A DNA stretch of 64,000 bases from Epiperipatus broadwayi (lineage: Eukaryota; Onychophora; Udeonychophora; Euonychophora; Peripatidae): the NCBI GenBank assembly GCA_028023455.1, contig JAQFVV010012435.1, forward strand, positions 3,162,001-3,226,000, written 5' to 3'. Position 1 is the first letter of the stretch; every line of letters starts with the position of its first letter. Under the pieces are notes generated by a model that saw only the letters and a program-made list of their open reading frames with translations, made no database searches and had not been told where the DNA came from. Positions 62,395 through 64,000 of this stretch are shown here, piece by piece. The position numbers and the translations under genes were made by a program.

Positions 62395-63160
62395 TTTAGA
62401 TTTGCAGATGATGTAACTGTTTTTGCAAATAATGCTTTAGAGTTGCAGGAAATATGGTAGGAGTTATCAAATGAAAATAGGACTAAAGATAAATGTTAAA
62501 AAGACTAAAGTAATGTTTAATGGATTTTCTCAAAATATAAAAATAAAGATTGATTATGATGAGTTAGAAAAAGTTAACAGTTACAAATACTTAGGTCAGA
62601 TTATTAATACAGATAGAAACATAATGGATGAAATTAATCATAGAATTAAACTTGATTGGAGTGCTTTTAGTAGAAATAACTTAATACTAAAAGGAAATAT
62701 GCCTATTTGTTTGAAAAGGAAGATTTTTAATAGGGTGTTTTACCAGTTTTGACTTATGGATCTGAGACTTGGACACTTAATAGAAACTATACAGAGACTT
62801 CAAATCACTCAAAGAAATATGGAGAGATACATATTGGGAGTAACAAGAAGAGATCGAAAACACAATATATGGATAAGAGAACAAGCAGGTGTTATTGACC
62901 TCATTGAAAAACTTAAAAGACTGGAGTTGGGTTAGACATATTGCTAGAAGAGATGATAATAGATAGACAATTGAAATCTTAAACTGGATTCCAAGAGATT
63001 GTAAAAGACCCAGAAAGAGACCACATGTGAAATGGATGAATGAAATAGGAAAGTTGTAGGGGTGATATGAAGAAGAAAAATTAAAGGTCAGAGAAGATGG
63101 ATTGAACTTGGAGAGACCTTCTTCCTGCAGTGGATTGATAATGGTTGATGATGATATATA
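62395..63160 (+). pseudogene. RTE-type LINE reverse transcriptase, 3' half
   Basis: Starts at the catalytic box (RFADDVTVFANN, FADD at 62401-62412). It continues through INVKKTKVMFNG (62492-62527), YKYLGQIINTD (62587-62619), LDWSAF and CLKRKIFNRV (about 62700-62735), TYGSETWTL (62753-62779), then RHIARRDDN (about 62935-62960), DCKRPRKRPHVKWMNEI (62998-63050) and the C-terminal RREDGLNLERPSS-like tail. These follow the order in RTE-clade proteins. Several stops and frame changes break it (62457, 62750, 62930, 63055). The endonuclease and first half of the polymerase are missing, as expected of 5' truncation. It ends at attgataatggttgatgatg, directly before a family-1 foldback. Confidence 0.85.
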
Positions 63161-63172
63161 CTTTATACTAGA

Positions 63173-63475
63173 TGTAATTAGGGGTTTGAACCCAAATTTC
63201 AAGTTCCCTTTAGTCATCCACTCAATCCCATGCAACTGAAACACATGACCCCATACATGTGAAAAAGATTATTGATCTCCAATATATGTGTGAGAGATGA
63301 TGATCTGGACTAACTGATGAGTGATGGTTCAGTATGAAATAAATATATTGAAGTTCATTTATCTTTTTCACATAGTATGTCATTGTGTGTATGGGTTATA
63401 TAGGATGCAGCAAATTACTAAAGAGAACTTGAATATCTGGATTCAAATCCTCTCTAATTACATTTTGTTTAAAGT
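63173..63475. mobile_element. Family-1 foldback with one plus-strand hammerhead
   Basis: Arms 63173-63290 and 63348-63467 are inverted: taattaggggtttgaaccca against tggattcaaatcctctctaa, aagttccctttagt against actaaagagaactt, acccatacatgtgaaaaaga against tctttttcacatagtatgt. The ribozyme lies at the boundary and is shared by both arms, so only one core is present. An (ATT)n tract follows after 20 bases. Confidence 0.75.
63290..63373 (+). ncRNA. Hammerhead ribozyme, family 1, weak stems
   Basis: CTGATGA (63314-63320), stem II GTGATG/CAGTAT with loop GTT (partly unpaired), GAAA (63336-63339), then ATAAATATA with triplet AUA and predicted cut after 63347. Stem I inner pair CTAA/TTGA is weak, with the outer helix GATGATGATCT opposite TTCATTTATC. 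The core is intact but the helices have decayed. Confidence 0.55.
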
Positions 63476-63485
63476 ATATATAATA

Positions 63486-63705
<220 letters not shown>

Positions 63706-64000
63706 AGTAAGAACAACAACAACTTACTATTATAGTTTTATTACACAGAGAAAAAATATTTTTTTTTATTTGAAACATGTAATTAAATATAAATAATAAA
63801 TAATATTCTCTTTTCCATGAAAGCTTAATAGAAATAGATAGAATAGATGAGAGTTCTGTGAATGCAATTTCATGCTAAAAACAAAAACATTTGATTTTCA
63901 GTATTGTTTATCAAAAATATAAGAAGTAAATCCTACCATTAATGGTTTCAAAAATGGGGACATAAATTTACAAATGCAGCCAGAAAGCATTTTTTAGTCA

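Overview
The window reads as strongly AT-rich nuclear DNA from an animal, most likely an invertebrate. I find no host protein-coding gene, rRNA or functional tRNA. Everything recognisable is a retroelement, a foldback element, a satellite array or a microsatellite. The mixture (Penelope-like elements, RTE-type LINEs, LTR retrotransposons without pol, tRNA-derived SINE-like sequence, long AT and ATT tracts) excludes bacteria and fits flatworm, cnidarian, mollusc or arthropod genomes. I cannot pick a phylum. Most open frames are translations of microsatellites or chance frames.

Layout. 1-3.3 kb: repeats and one foldback element. 3.3-4.4 kb: C-terminal part of a Penelope-like element with a GIY-YIG endonuclease (minus strand). 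5.0-9.96 kb: LTR retrotransposon on the minus strand with a 2.5-kb 5' LTR, a broken gag and a 3' LTR reduced to 37 bp. 10.7-13.2 kb: dispersed repeats and an RTE-like LINE fragment. 16.3-19.6 kb: second LTR element, two 1.3-kb LTRs around only 0.7 kb. 19.7-25.8 kb: ribozyme-like repeat, LINE and Penelope fragments, AT and ATT tracts. 26.7-28.5 kb: decayed Penelope reverse transcriptase directly joined to a foldback with hammerhead-like sequences. 28.6-34.2 kb: third LTR element, with a coiled-coil gag-like frame and no pol. 38.2-43.2 kb: a cluster of foldback elements, several with hammerhead ribozyme cores. 45.3-47.97 kb: two opposed arrays of a 340-bp satellite. 50-59.9 kb: SINE-like sequence and dispersed repeats. 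60.7-63.7 kb: hammerhead foldbacks, an RTE-like LINE 3' half and a long ATT tract.

Main observation. At least two, probably three, unrelated repeat families carry type I hammerhead ribozyme cores (CUGAUGA, stem II, GAAA, very short stem III, NUH site) and share one architecture: two inverted arms, the left arm with the ribozyme on the minus strand and the right arm with it on the plus strand, so both point away from the centre. One family lies directly against a Penelope reverse transcriptase, matching the known link between Penelope-like elements and minimal hammerheads. Paired, divergent ribozymes in several foldback families are the part most worth following up.

Caution. The two LTRs of each element differ mostly by short insertions and deletions rather than substitutions. 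This looks like uncorrected long-read error, so some frameshifts and stops may not be real.
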